Part shown: positions 62,944-64,000 of the stretch, in pieces
Layout: every line of letters starts with the position of its first letter
How positions within the stretch are numbered: the first letter of the stretch is position 1
Source of the DNA: Anniella stebbinsi
Taxonomy: Eukaryota; Chordata; Lepidosauria; Squamata; Anniellidae
Direction of reading: 5' to 3'
DNA length: 64,000 nucleotides
Assembly: GCA_029215795.1 (NCBI GenBank)
Contig: JARDYH010000007.1
Coordinates: 78,007,763 to 78,071,762, forward strand
Notes under the pieces: generated by a model
The model's input: the letters and a program-made list of their open reading frames with translations, nothing else
Databases searched by the model: none
What the model was told of the DNA's origin: nothing
Program-made: the position numbers and the translations under genes

Positions 62944-63409
62944 TTGCTTTAGGCAAGCTTTGGTGTGGGAAATTCAACCAAACGTTCCCCTCCTCCGATG
63001 TAGCAACTCTGTGCCTCTCTCTCTCTGCTACCTCTCTCCCCCCCCCCGACATCTCCTTCTTCTCCTTCTTCTTGCTGCCCTAATTTTTCGTTCACCTATA
63101 ATTTTCTCCATTGACTTTAATTAAGTTCTCCCCAGGCTTGCTCAGTAGGCAGGCTTCCCTGGGTCTAATTAGACTCTCATCATAAGTAATCTACATGGAA
63201 AGCAGACACGTGCATGAGAGCGCACCGCGCACGCAAGCAGCCGAGCCTGATTTATGGAGAGACTACAGCAAGCAGATGGGTGCATAAAACATGACAAATA
63301 ATTCTGGTGCAATTTAAACGGTAGCTGGGGGTGGGGTGGGGGATAGAAGAAAGGCAGCCTTCTCTGAGTGAAGCTAGCTTGCCATTGTCCCTGTGAGCTT
63401 GTGCAAGTC

Positions 63410-63413
<4 letters not shown>
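62944..63413. other. unique sequence, possible conserved block
   Basis: 63080-63250 (TTGACTTTAATTAAGTTCTC, GGGTCTAATTAGACTCTCAT) has palindromic homeodomain-like cores and no repeat signature; a candidate conserved element. Confidence 0.4.

Positions 63414-63457
<44 letters not shown>
63414..63457. repeat. CT microsatellite
   Basis: (CT)n, about 43 bp. Confidence 0.95.
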
Positions 63458-63458
<1 letters not shown>

Positions 63459-64000
63459 GGTATCACCACCTTCACTCAATAAAACCAATAGAGCATATCA
63501 AAGTAAATCATCATTGACTGGGAAAGCGGGAGTCGTTGATAGCAACGATTCCCAGGTGAGCCATAAGGAGATCTCTCATGCTGATCTGTTTCTTACCATG
63601 TACTTAAGACCCAAGGTGTGTGCCGAAGTAATTATGGGAGGGAAGCTGCCCATTGCGCGGCTTTGTACTGTTTGCTCAGGGATGGAGTGCCGAGTGTTTT
63701 ATGCGCTCGGGAGGCTGATTGCCTGGTTCATGCCGCCTGGATGCCTCGAGGGACCCGGAGCCCCCGCCCCCGGCAAACCTCTTTGGCAACCAGACTGGCT
63801 TCCTGAAGGTTTCTGTGCAGAAAAGGAACAAAAGCCATAAAATAAAATAATAATCTAAAACAAAATGCCCAGAAGATTGGGGTGGGGCTGCCAGGGGAAA
63901 AAGGAAGAGTTTGAGGAAACAATTGGGGTTGAAATAAACCAGGAAAAGATGAGAAGACTCCTGCTAGAGATGAAGAAAAGGACCAAACAGGACATCAATA
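63458..64000. other. unique sequence to the window end
   Basis: Somewhat CpG-rich at 63650-63780. A 108-codon plus frame (63514-63840) has no domain or splice context that would support an exon. Confidence 0.4.

Overview
The window is vertebrate nuclear DNA, most probably from a squamate reptile (a lizard is my best guess). The evidence is the repeat content. There are about ten copies of a tRNA-derived SINE whose 3' end reads like squamate genomic repeats, many 5'-truncated CR1, CR1/L3-like and L2-like LINE ends, a second tRNA-derived SINE, and many short palindromic hAT-type elements. The species cannot be named from the sequence. I found no intact host protein-coding gene, rRNA or functional tRNA, no CRISPR array and no prokaryotic system. 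The open frames are short, and almost all of them are repeat shadows, so I read the window as intergenic or deep intronic DNA.

Layout. 0-9 kb: a degenerate CR1/L3-like end, an ~808 bp GC-rich fold-back element (2241-3048), SINEs, a full 320 bp palindromic hAT-type MITE (5253-5572) and two CR1/L3-like ends. 9-16 kb: mostly unique sequence, a LINE-into-LINE nest (11167-12140) and a CpG-dense block near 14.7 kb. 16-25 kb: SINEs, MITEs, a GA-rich tract split by a MITE with a perfect 8 bp target duplication (19522-19938), a GATC-rich tandem repeat (22265-22570) and two CR1 fragments. 25-39 kb: many MITEs, an uncharacterised minus-strand open frame (33963-34700) and degenerate L2 ends. 39-52 kb: a ~450 bp sequence duplicated 11.4 kb apart (39720 and 51140), a solo LTR with a 5 bp target duplication (40371-40954), microsatellite-bearing MITEs and a second fold-back element (49161-49846). 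52-64 kb: an L2-like LINE with a recognisable reverse transcriptase (53316-55016), a CR1/L3-like LINE split by several insertions (55366-57003), nested MITEs (58717-59351), a long hairpin (60541-60657) and unique sequence.

How the parts relate. The LINEs supply reverse transcriptase motifs, but every copy is 5'-truncated and broken. The SINEs would have depended on LINE machinery. The MITEs carry hAT-like ends (TAGGG/CAGTG-type termini and, in the best copies, 8 bp target duplications), but no transposase is present. Three MITE families share the same outer motif, which suggests one transposase source. Between repeats lie unique AT-rich blocks with homeodomain/POU-like cores, candidates for conserved non-coding elements. 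That reading is inference and needs alignment to other reptiles.

Family letters used below (A, B, C and so on) are local labels, not database names.
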